In this document: in pieces, positions 1-10,520 of the stretch
Layout of the letters: each line of letters begins with the position of its first letter
How positions within the stretch are numbered: position 1 is the first letter of the stretch
From: Spirometra erinaceieuropaei
Taxonomy: Eukaryota; Platyhelminthes; Cestoda; Diphyllobothriidea; Diphyllobothriidae
Assembly (NCBI GenBank): GCA_902702965.1
Contig: CACRXP010000050.1
Location: 1,764,931 to 1,828,930 of the forward strand
Length of the DNA stretch: 64,000 nt
Reading direction: 5' to 3'
Translations under genes and position numbers: made by a program
Notes under the pieces: model-generated
Database searches by the model: none
The model's input: only the letters and a program-made list of their open reading frames with translations
Told to the model about the DNA's origin: nothing

Positions 1-649
1 ATAGAAAACATGCGCCAAAATATGCTTTCTTGTGCTCATTTGGAAGGAAATCACATTGTCTTCATATTTTATGTCCGAAGAAAGTGTATATTTAGGTTTT
101 AAAAAAGTTTCTAACTATGAGATTTTTAAGAGCGTGCGATGTCCATGCATGCAAGACCGTACACGTCCGTTTACTAATGCTTCTCATGTAATGTATAACA
201 GTCCGAATGCATGCCCCTTGTAGAATGAAATTGCTAAACGCTGATGCAATGACAGATCAAGCTGAAAATTATTCGGGAGTCGGGAAACATTTAAGACCTA
301 AATATACATTTTCTTAGGACATAAAATATGAAGACAATGTGATTTCCTTCCAAATGAGCACAAGAAAGCATATTTTTGCGCATGTTTTCTATAAAGTATA
401 TTTGAATTCATAAGGCCATCGAAAATAAATAGGAAAAATGCATGCTACTTAAGTAGTCATTTTTTACCGAGTGTGGTTTCTGCAGGAGGTCGAAAAGGAA
501 TGCATTCGAAAGTCGACATCCTCATGAGTCCGAAATGTTATAGGGTTATACTGCATGATAATCAGTATAGCAACCCCGTTTAAGTAATCCTTCCTAATCG
601 CAAACGCATTCGAGAATTTTGGCCAACATATGAGATTGGTCACACACTG
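1..649 (+). mobile_element. R2 long-inverted-repeat MITE, copy 1 (left end off window)
   Basis: Bases 1-100 and 293-392 form a gapless inverted repeat with about four mismatches (position 1 pairs with 392). The left arm continues beyond the window. The right arm runs to about 649 and matches the right arms at 2740-3062 and 14325-14662, sharing AAGTAGTCATTTTTT and the closing ...CACTG. In other copies the terminal CAGTA-type end abuts a TA dinucleotide. The element lies downstream of the GPCR exon donor, so probably in that gene's first intron. No coding sequence is seen. Confidence 0.7.
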
Positions 650-696
650 TCATTTACTTTGTGGACCACTTTCTTGTACAAAAACCTGTAACTAGG

Positions 697-702
697 ACTT
701 AC
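697..702 (-). other. 5' splice donor of GPCR exon
   Basis: The minus strand reads ...TGCGGG|GTAAGT, an exact metazoan donor consensus. It falls after a complete codon (phase 0), where reading on would add a non-membrane tail and then stop. The MITE at 1-649 then lies inside the intron. Confidence 0.8.
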
Positions 703-1404
703 CCCGCAATTTGTTTTTTGCACGGCGCTTCGAGTAAATACTAGGTGAGGTACGTTTACGCATGTGATAATCGCGCAAATTACTCCTCCGGAAATCCAAG
801 CTCGCCGTATTAGGGATTTTCTTATCTTGGTGGAGTGCGACTTGCGAAGAGTGATACATCGGTCAAACGCAAGCAGCATTATTAGCCAGGCTGAGAGCTG
901 AAGCGAAAAGTGCCATAAGAAACCGTACAGTTTGCACCTTGCTTCGCGCTGGACTGTCAAAAACGAATCCTGTAACTCACTCTCCTTGAGTCCTGTAAAT
1001 GCTTGTGTTGCCGTTGAACCTCGAAAAACGTCTATTGTCTGCATGACAATTACCAGGCAGTCGGACAAAGAGAGGAAAGTGAAGATAACAAATGTGCCGG
1101 ACGATTTCTTCAAGTACATAATAAGTACAACACAGCTGAAAATATTGCCAAGAATTCCAATCAGTCCGAGCGCGGTGAAGAAGATGGAGACGATGCAGTC
1201 GTGCTCAATCTTCCACGAATATCTTCCTGCGGGAATGCAGAAATTTGAAAGCATCTGCTCTACTGACGGCAGAAAGTCCTCTGTGTTGTTAATCCTTGTA
1301 AGATCCTGAGAATTTAAAATGAGATTGAGCGCACACAGAGGATTGCTTTCGTTTAAGCAAGTGCCAAGCATTTCGTAGTCTTGTTGTGAAATTTGCACAT
1401 GCAT
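703..1404 (-). CDS. Rhodopsin-like (class A) GPCR, first coding exon, TM1-TM4
   Basis: This exon encodes 234 residues of a class A seven-transmembrane receptor; such proteins signal through heterotrimeric G proteins at the plasma membrane. Visible features are an N-terminal ectodomain of about 65 residues with sequons at N18 and N39, TM1 (about 70-97) with the hallmark GN at 86-87, TM2 with LSLSD at 111-115, a TM3 Cys at 157, and DRC at 181-183 in place of DRY. TM4 follows with Trp203, and an extracellular-loop-2 Cys lies at 233. The start is the first Met after an in-frame stop at 1450-1452, with A at -3. The reading frame continues to 640, but a perfect GTAAGT donor follows codon 234 in phase 0, so the true exon end is taken as 703. 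TM5-TM7 must lie in later exons beyond the left edge. A peptide receptor is plausible, but the ligand cannot be assigned. The only confident host gene in the window. Confidence 0.85.
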
Positions 1405-2072
1405 TTTGCCGGAAAGATCTCCTAACCGACTAAGTACATTACATGCTTCCTAGTAACAGACGGAAAAGTAGGACTGTCCAGTAGAAATTGGACAAGCCAT
1501 TGACCAATTAAAAAGAGGCTTTTGATAATACGACCTGTGTGATTCTGGCTGCAAAAACCGCACATTCCTTGCGACTGAATAATTATGTAAATACCGTCTG
1601 TTTTGCCTGCAAAAAAGATACTTCAGGATTATCGACTTGATTTTGCAAATAAACCGAAAAAATTCTCATTCTATAAAAAAGTTTTTATTCTTCTAGTATC
1701 ATGTGAAATATTTTCATCTTAAAGTGGTAATTCACTTAGCTCGCATTAAGAACGAAATTGCGCACGCTAATACTGTAAATAAATTCATAAATTTTCCGTT
1801 CCTTAAACAATTTTCATGCAACTTTTGCGTACAGATTTTAGGCGAAGCCAATGAGAGGGACTCGAAGGGAGAATTTTGATAGGAGTCCAGAGTGATGTAT
1901 CGTTATTTCTAGATCCAAATGGGCATTTCAGTGTACCTTAAACACAGCAAGTTTAATATACTAACGCACCGCGTTTCATAAACCTCCGCTTTACGCGCAG
2001 TGTATACTTCACATATACGTTGGCATCGACAAAAATGTATAATTTTGATAAAGATAAATCACTTTTTACATA
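1405..2072. other. Upstream flank of GPCR exon; no feature resolved
   Basis: AT-rich non-coding sequence upstream of the receptor start codon on the minus strand. It should contain the 5' UTR or an upstream intron and perhaps the promoter. No TATA-Inr pair, acceptor site or repeat could be assigned with confidence. Confidence 0.4.
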
Positions 2073-3062
2073 CAGTAGGTGGACAAACGCAAGAAATGTC
2101 AATCGAAATTTCGAAGTGCGTTCTGGTTTCGAAAAAGTTAATTAAAAAGGTTTATAAAACTAATCATCATGCGGCATAATTCTATGATGATCCAGTTACC
2201 CCAGGGTGTCGGCTTTTGAACGAATTTATTTCCGACTGCATGCAAGATCTATACTCTGCAAAAAATGATTGCTTAAATAGCATGCAATTTTCCCATTGAT
2301 TTTCGATGCACTTAAAAATTCAATTATATTTCATGGATAACATGCGGAAAAATATGCATTCTTTTACCTATTCAGTAGAAAACCACGTCTTCTTTCACTT
2401 TTATACTTGCAGAAAGAGTATGCTTCGGTTTTAAAAAATTTTCTAATTCCCAAGTTATTCTGAAGCCGACCTGCTGTTATACTTGCACTCAGGGTTACAA
2501 GACTACAAGTATATTTTCCGTGTACGGAAAACCATACATTTCTCTACGGTATTAAGAGGAGACCATATGGGGTTCAAGAAATTAAGCAGTGGATTTGGGC
2601 AATATTGTTAACTTTACAAGCCATATTGGTGAATGAAGATACGTGACGTTTTATGAACGGCCATTTAACGGTATTAACAAATCTCACAATTAGAAACTTT
2701 GTTGAAACCGAATTATACTCCTCCTTTGAGCATAAAATTGAAAAAAGACGTAATTTTCTACCGAACAAATAAAAGAATGAATATTGTTATGCAGGTTTTT
2801 ATGAAATATAATTAAACCTTTAAGAGCATCGATAATCAGTGAGAAAATTGCATGCCGCTTAAGTAGTCATTTTTTGCAGAGTTTAGATCTGGCATGCAGT
2901 GCAAAATACGTTTTTTCGAAAAAAGGCACGCTGACGTAACTAGATCATTATGGAATTATGCTGGACGTCGATTATTATTACAACCGTACTTAATTAATCT
3001 TTTCGAAACGAGAACGCATTTCAAAATTTCGGCCGACATTTTGTGAGTTGGTCCATCTACTG
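2073..3062. mobile_element. R2 long-inverted-repeat MITE, complete copy 2
   Basis: Both ends are visible. The left end reads TA|CAGTAGGTGGACAAACGC. The right end, reverse-complemented, reads TA|CAGTAGATGGACCAACTC. The arms stay alignable inward for about 390 bp (roughly 2073-2460 against 2690-3062), leaving a centre of about 230 bp. The CAGT terminus flanked by TA is typical of Tc1/mariner-type elements, but there is no transposase frame, so this is best called a non-autonomous element with unusually long terminal inverted repeats. Superfamily placement is inference from the ends only. Confidence 0.75.
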
Positions 3063-3064
3063 TA

Positions 3065-5849
3065 TGAGCCAGATCCTGTGCTAATAAGCACTGCATGCTC
3101 TGCTGAAGTAGTGCATTACTTTTAATAAAACAGTTGGTTAAAATTGTCTCCCATGGTTGTGCGGAGCGCGAGGGGAGATGTCAGTAATCTAATGTTTTTG
3201 AAAAGCGCCTTCTTTGTTAAAAAAAGTGTCTTTTATAAATCTAATCGTGTTTTTTCCTTTAAAAACAATGCTGGCCTCAACAGGTCCTCAGGTTTTTTTT
3301 TCTGCAATTTTTGTTTTACAACATATTCTGGAGGTAATTGTAAAGAAGTTATCATGTTTTGACTAGTTTTATCCTTGCGAATACGGGCTTTATGCAGTTG
3401 ATTTTCATGTGCTATGTAATTTACATGCAAACCACCCTGCCACATTGATAGATAATGACAAATTTTAACATTAACATGTCAAATCTATAGCGCGTCCATA
3501 GTCACAAAGCTGGGTTCATTTTCGGGCATAAAAACGAAAATGGGTATAAGATAAAAACTTGGACAACTCACTTTGTCTGCGAAAAAAACGTATTCCCTAT
3601 AAATGAAGGGATTGAATACACGGAAAAATCTTATACTTTTCTCCTTATTCTTGCTTTTTAAAAGATGACGTTAACTTTTGTCCATGAGCTGCCATAACAG
3701 GTTAGGTCCTATAGAAAAGATATATTAGACATGGTTTTATAGTTTCTTAGGAAACTTCATGCCATAAGTCCCACTTGCAGGCGTTGAATTTAGGTAAACT
3801 GATTTTATGCTCAGAGGGATTTAAGAATATAATTAAAATAGTAATCTACAGACAAAAGACCATCTGAGAATCCCGCTAAACACTTGTCTTATTTGGCTGT
3901 TTGCATAGTTATAAAATGCAGAAACTGTTTTCTACGCAATGGGTTTTTACGCCCAAAAATCGCAATCTATTCATCAACGCTTCGACTACAACTTAAAACA
4001 CAGGAAATAATCGTCAGGGTACGCACAGTGTTGTGGGAAAGGGTTCTTCTATAACACAGCACGCTGCTATGTTTAGTCAGCAATGGGCAAACACCGGCCT
4101 ATTGGATTTCCAAAGCATACAAGCGTCATGTGGGTGGTAAACAACACGAACGAGTAACCGACTACCAGGCAGACATCTTCCAACTTGGGCCATCCCTGCC
4201 GCGTTTGGATGCATGTTCATGCATCTGAACTCAAATGGTGGTCAGAGTTATAAATGATTAATTGGGGACAGTATGAGCTCAGAACATTATTGCACAGATC
4301 CATTCAAATTCCTAGTCATCTCCCCATCTTGCCATGGTGGTACTTTTTCAGCTGTGTTTCGGATTATATTCTAGTTTCCCATTCATTTGCCAGCCTCTTT
4401 ACATGTAGCCTGATAATAGCCTTCGTTTCTACCGCATCTTAAAATAGAAGTCAAATATATCCATCTTCCTTAACATCAGCAGAATCTCAAACACTGTAAA
4501 GAGACAAAACTCCTACCTAATTCTTGCATGCCATGTCACAAAACCTGTCAAATACCGTTTCCTTTTTTACCTGCTATACTACATATTGAACTAATACTAA
4601 CGTTTATTTGAAAGAGCTATTTTATTCATTTTTGTGCTTTTTTGAACATACATGGTTTTTCTTACAAGAAAGGGTTTGCTTATTTGGCATAAATTGTCGA
4701 GTGGCCACTTTTTGGAATAATTGTTGTCTCCAACCAATGCAGTACTCCTTTAGATGGTTCTATGTAAAAGTACAATGAAATGGTGTTTGCTGATCAGATT
4801 AAAGCACATGCTTATCCCGTTGAGCCTTGAAACTCAATCTAGAATCCTAGCAGGTAGTCGCATAGCGGCTGCAGTATACGCAGTTAATCGGTCACCGACA
4901 AAGACAAAAAAGACTGAGATAACTATCTTTAGGCGGGGCTGACGCTTGATCAGCTAGTAATGACCATTTACTTCTGCGTCACAGTCCTCACGGTCGGTCG
5001 CATAGCAACGAGCATAGACATAGGAAAAAATACTGACAAACGGAGGCATGAAAGAAATTTCCGACATAATGACAGTCGGACAGTGATAACGTAGCACAAA
5101 CTCTTGGTTTTTAGTTATTTGGGCAGCGTTTACTTGTAACTGAGTCTTATGATCTGATCATCTGTGCTGCCTTCCGTGTAAGTGGAAATTGTCCGGAGAT
5201 TCAGGATTTCGATAGACCACCGTATAGGAAATAAAACACTTTCTTGGAGCCTGCAGAATACTATAGGTGTGGAAATGCGGAAGTTCAAAAGCAACATAAT
5301 TAAACGTGAGTTGCACAAATTGCCCTTCTTAGGCATGGCAGCAAAGAATGTGTGCATTTGAGGACAACAGTCTGAAATGTAGTGTAAACTGAAAGTCATT
5401 TTTAAGGTAAGATAAATAATTTGTTCACAGAGAAGATTCCATGACCACTTATATATTTGGTATTAAATCTAACCAGATGCATCACCAGAGGATAATATAC
5501 AAGTAGAAAATACCGTATTATGTCCTTTTCTACAGGAATGCGAACGATCGGCCTTTCTGACGCAAGCTCTGTAGCCTTCTTAAGCTACTTACTTTTTTTC
5601 CGACGAAAATCTACTCTTGGAGTCTATCCGCCTGTAGCGCTCGCGGAATAGTGCAGATGAATATTGTGATATTTGTTTTCCACTAATCGATAAAAACTGC
5701 ACTTTTACTATTTACTTGCAGCATGCGGATGAGAAACATGAAAACGTGTCATATTCTTTTACTATTTAAAATGCCTCTTTACACCTTAGGTAAGTATAAA
5801 ATAGAGCAAATTAAATGCGAAACCGACGTTAGAATCAGGAAATTAATAA
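3065..5849. other. Non-coding stretch, nothing resolved
   Basis: AT-rich sequence with only short spurious frames. No protein motif, splice structure or internal repeat could be supported by eye. It may be intergenic or intronic. Confidence 0.4.
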
Positions 5850-6876
5850 AAATTTGCCATCCCATCTGTGACACCTGTTGGCCTTATGATACCTTGCACT
5901 AGCTGGATAAATCGACCCTGATTTTCGAACTTTCGTCCAAAATAGCTATGCGCATCTACGTCGAAATAGATAAATATTTGATTTAGATGAGCGCCTTAAT
6001 GAGACAGCTGGCACTTTACACAAACAGTGCATGTTTCGCCACAGCCATATTTTGCATTGCCAAACAAATTCCCCACGGCCTCAGTTGTCCACTATTGTTT
6101 TTGACAAGCTTTTCCAGCGTCTTCCTGGTTCTTAGCTAAGAAATCTTGGCTAATTTTTTGTTATAATTCGGCTAGCCGTGTCTTCCTAAAATATCTCTTC
6201 ACACTTTATTTGTCTTTTGCTGTGTTTCCCAGTCCAAACCTCAAGTGCCTCATTTTTGATTCTAACGGCACCTTTCACGAAGTGTGCAATTCGATTATGA
6301 AAAGTTTTAAAAATGAACCGAAATGTAGTAATGTATGTTACGTCGTTTCTAATCAAAGTAGCCTTTGCCATGCAAATTCAGGTCACGTAGGACTTGCTAA
6401 GAAAGCTCTTATTATTGATCATATGCCTTGATTTAGGCAGAAGCATTTTACCAAGCCAATATAGTGTACGAACAACTAAGCAGAGCACACAGCTGTGACA
6501 TGACACTGAAGATGAGGGGTTAACAAAACAAAAGTTTCATTGGTGCTCCTTATTAACATAGTGTGCAGTTAAGAATGCTGATGACTATGGTTTATGTCTG
6601 ACATAAAGTAAGCAGTGGTGTACCGTATCCTGAATATATGAGGTATCGAAGAAGCACTTTATGCTTTTACTATCGACGAGTTTACACCTTTTTAATGAAT
6701 GTTTTTTCCTCGGACTATCATATGTGATGCTTTTACTACTCATTTGGTGGCTATTTAAAGTAAAGTATTGTTCAAAAGTCATAAATATGTCAGTCTTTAG
6801 GCAAACGTTACAATAATAAATAATAATAATGTTAGAAAAAAGACATTAGATCTGCGCATAATTTTTGCACCACGAC
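5850..6876 (+). repeat. Tandem duplication, unit 1 (~1.02 kb)
   Basis: This unit is repeated immediately downstream in the same orientation. Anchors: CACTAGCT at 5897 and 6913 (offset 1016), AGTGTGC at 6281 and 7298 (1017), and ATAAATATGTCAG near 6780 and 7800 (1020). Identity looks like about 90 percent with small indels. A 73-codon frame at 6210-6431 is not preserved in unit 2, arguing against coding function. Confidence 0.85.
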
Positions 6877-7900
6877 TCCATCTGTGACTCATGTTGGTCG
6901 CATGATGCCATGCACTAGCTTGATAAATCGACCCTGATTCTCGAACTTCCGTCCAAAATAAGTATGCGCATCTACGTCGAAAAGAGATAGGTATTTGATT
7001 TAAGTAAACGCCTTAATGAGACAGCGGACACTTTATACAAACAGTGCATGTTTCGTCACAGTCGTATTTTGCATCGCCCAACACATACTCTACGACCTCA
7101 GTTATCGATTGCTGTTTTTGACAAGCTTTTCCAAGGTCTTCTTAGTTTTTAGCTAAGGCATCTTGGTTAATTTTGTGTTATAATTCAGCTAGCCGTGTCA
7201 TCCTAAAATATCCCTTCACACTATCTTTGTCATGAGCTGAGTTTCCCAATGTAAACCTCAAATCTATCATTTTTGACTCTAGCGGCAACTTTCATGAAGT
7301 GTGCATACAATTCGCTTATGGCAATCTTTAAAAATAAACCGAAATTGAGTAGTTTTTGTTACGTCGTTTCTAATCAAAGTGCTCTTTACCAGGCACATTC
7401 AGGTCACGTAGGACTTGCTAAGAAAGCTATTATTATCGATCCTATGCCTTGATTTAACAAAAACATTTTACCAAGTCAGTATAGTGTCAGAACAACTAAG
7501 CAGAGCACACAACTGTGACATGACACTGAAGATGAGGGGTTAACAAAACAAAAGTTTCATTTGTGCTCCTTATTAACATAGTGTGCAGTTAGGAATGCTG
7601 ATGACTATGGTTTATGTCTGACATAAAGTAAGCAGTGGTGTACCGTATCTTGAGTATATGAGGTATCGAACAAGCACTTTATGCTTTTACTATCGACTAG
7701 TTTACACTTCGTTAATGAATGTTTTTTCCTCGGACTATCATATGTGATGCTTTTACTACTAATTTGGTGGCCATTTAAAGTAAATTATTGTTCAAAAGTC
7801 ATAAATATGTCAGGCTTATGCAAACGTTACGAGTTCAAAATTCAAAAATAATAACGCTAGTAAAAAGGCATTAGATCTACTCCTAATTTTTTACCGCGAC
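6877..7900 (+). repeat. Tandem duplication, unit 2 (~1.02 kb)
   Basis: Second unit of the head-to-tail pair. It begins with the same CCATCTGTGAC block as unit 1 and ends in an ATTAGATCT...ATTTTT segment that also closes unit 1. Small indels break any frame shared with unit 1, so the duplicated DNA looks non-coding. Confidence 0.85.
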
Positions 7901-10030
7901 TTCAAAAACCCTAAATTACCTAGAGTAGTTTTTTATGTTGTTAAAAAGGGATGAAATTTAATGTTCCGCAAAGAAAAAACATTGAATAGAGACACCAAAA
8001 GAACTCAAATACAGGTGAAATCCGTTTCCTAAATATTGTATACAATGCGGAATTTGCGAAGTCACATAGGGTACTCCGTAAACTATATCTTTGCAGATGC
8101 CTTATTCCGTTATTCAGAGAATTGTCGTTGGGACTTCTTCGGGATTTACCTTTCGAAGTTAAGCAGCGCACGTTGTAAAGTACGGCAGATGTTCGTGATA
8201 GCCGGCTGCTACTATTCACTTTTTGAGAGACGGAAGGAAATTCCAGCATTTAACACTTTATAAGATATAAATTTCATTTATTTATCTTTCTAATCTATAG
8301 ACATTGCCGAAGGCACATTCGGTAGAAACTGAATTTGCAATACAGCTTGATTTTACTCTTTTCATGATCTATTTGCCCTACCTAATATTTGACGGTATCA
8401 AATAATTGAGAAATCAACAAACGTATGTATTTGCCTCACCGAATCATTCGAAACGTGACACCGTCATGGTCACTAGACTGAGGATTGGAAGAGTTGGAGA
8501 CCGTTATACTTTGTTTGAGCCACTAAATGATTATGTAATTTTGGCAAAGTAGGCTGTTGTCCCGTTTTCAAAAGACAGACAGTCGGCTTGGCAGATAATT
8601 ACTTCAGAAAGCAGTCAGGGTTTAGAATTGTACTTTACGAAATTCTAGTCACTAAAACATTTTCCGAGTAAGCCTATAGGAGGTAAACTTTGGCCTTTTT
8701 CGTTTGTTTATGAATATGGGTACGCATTTATTGGCTTTAAAACGGAGCTTAATCTCATATGACAAACCTATGGGCTGCCCTGCAATTAGAGCACTAGGAG
8801 ATATTTGCTTTTATGTGAACTCATAAAATATAAGTGAAATAAGGCAAATGTACTCAATCTTTTGATTTTGCGGGCAGGTTTTACTTTTGGTGTCGCGCAA
8901 AGGGCAACAGGCTTTGCAAGAAACATGCCGATCCAATTCCACCCATATCTAACAAAATTAAGGTTAAACATTTATATGAAAAGGGGGGTTTTAAACAACT
9001 TGGTTGGTAGGACTATAAAATAAATCTCCCAAGGCACTTAGGCTCGGAGGGCTAATCTAGCCATACGGCCGCGAAGGTCATTTTCAAGTTTAAAAAAAGA
9101 AAATTGTCTATGATCTGCAACTACAGCAATTAGAACTGATATAAACGCAGAAACCTACACGATCCTGCACTACATCTGTCTGTCTTATCTCATCGTTCAT
9201 CCTCGAGCCCCCTTGTGATCCTTTAGTCCGCATCGATCCACGAATCTTGGGTCTGTCCCACTCCTCCTTTTCCATGAATAGGCGCACATCCCTGTCCCGC
9301 CATCCCATAAAAGTTTAGTTTTGCTTCATATTCCTTGTGACATTCTTTGACGGGCTTTTACCGCACGCAAGAAGAATTTTGATGTGAAGACCTACTGAGC
9401 AGCATCGTGAATGTTGATCTGTCAACTATTTTCTCCAAATTTGTACACGAATCTTAGCAGAGACTATACAACTGCACTTGCTTCTTCAATCTTAGGTCTT
9501 TATTGAGTTTTTAATTAACAGAAAAATCCCTAATTTAGCAACATTTTGGTTATAAATATGCTTTTAGAACTGTGCAAATGAAATACTTCTGAATTTTAAA
9601 CAGGATAATTCGCGTAATGGAAGGTGCCGCATCAGTTTTGAAACAACCATTTCGTGACTTTGTTATCCAATATCAGGAATATTTGGTTATTGCCTGCACA
9701 ATCAACACCTATCACGCTACAATGCGTGTGCGAGAATGCTATGCTCAAATCTATAATGCAAACCTGTTAGAGATAATATCAGGGTAAGCAGCACGAGATC
9801 TTTTTATGCAGCCGATAAGTAGTGGCTAGTCACGACTCCCGACGTTGATTTCAAAGGGTTGCGATGTTTTACGCAGGGAACTGAGGTTTCCAATTTCAAT
9901 TATTTAACAGGGGAGAGAGAGCTATAGCTTTCAGAGATTTTAAGAGCCAAGTATTGGAAATGAACTTTGAGCTCTGTTTGACTAACAGCTGGGTCGGTAT
10001 TGTAATGTATTTTTCTCCTGCAGACTATTT
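7901..10030. other. Non-coding stretch, nothing resolved
   Basis: Mostly AT-rich. A slightly GC-richer patch at about 9160-9310 has a short minus-strand frame with no recognisable motif. No repeat membership was found. Confidence 0.35.
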
Positions 10031-10520
10031 TAAACATTTGCAAACGACCGACGGCCGCAAACGCGAATGCCCGAGCATAAGTTGGCCGTGCGAAGATTGG
10101 ACCCAAAGTCGGAGGTAGCAACCCATGCCGCGCAAATGGGACACATCTTCAACTTTGACGCCGTTGAGATTGTGGGCCGAGGTGGTGATTATACATCAAG
10201 GCAAGTGTAAGAGGCCTGGATGTCCACAGATTGCTCTGTCAATCGCCACATCAATTTGCCTCCCCCCTATCGGACTTTACGAACCTTCTTAACGGGGGAC
10301 AGTCACGGTGCGGGACAATCGGGGCCATCAGTCATCTCTACGGCCGACGGGGGCGATTCAGGTCACGGTGACATGCGGGTTGGATGCAGCCACACAGGCG
10401 GCATTGGCGGGTCACGCATTGAATAAAGTGCGCCATTTAAGGGGAGATGTGCGCAGGACTTCCCAGTCTCTGAAGATGGGTAGACGAACCAACTACTCGA
10501 AACGTCGTACCTCCAATGAA
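10030..10520 (+). pseudogene. PLE-1-type element 3' fragment: GIY-YIG C-terminus and 3' tail
   Basis: Reading from 10049, the plus strand encodes a decayed C-terminal half of a PLE endonuclease: RMPEHKLAVRRLDPKSEVAT, then GHIFNFDAVEIVG. An in-frame stop follows, then EAWMSTDCSVNRHINLPPPY. These blocks match ILEHKRAVRRGDPLSQVATH, GHEFDF and LEAWVSDTNSINRHIDLPAC in the intact copy at 62.7-64.0 kb. The YTG half of the domain and the whole reverse transcriptase are absent, so the copy is 5'-truncated. The 3' tail continues to a hammerhead-like motif at 10470-10509. The 144-codon frame at 10308-10742 covers only this tail and is not a gene. Confidence 0.8.
10470..10509 (+). ncRNA. Hammerhead-like motif at PLE 3' end
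   Basis: CTGAAGA (10470-10476) and GAAA (10499-10502) enclose a hairpin in which GGGTAG pairs with CTACTC (one G-T wobble), preceded by one extra T. After GAAA the sequence CGTCGTA could form a minimal stem III (C-G closing GTC) followed by UA at the expected cleavage site. Hammerhead ribozymes with very short stem III are reported from PLEs. The extra T and the lack of an obvious stem I in this copy make activity uncertain. Confidence 0.5.

Noticed and set aside
640..702. Extension of the GPCR reading frame to 640
   Set aside because: Follows a perfect GTAAGT donor and lacks TM5-TM7; read as intron.
932..1309. 125-codon plus-strand frame
   Set aside because: Antisense shadow of the GPCR exon, whose motifs are clear on the minus strand.
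6210..6431. 73-codon gene in the tandem duplication
   Set aside because: The second unit has indels in the same region; the frame is not conserved.
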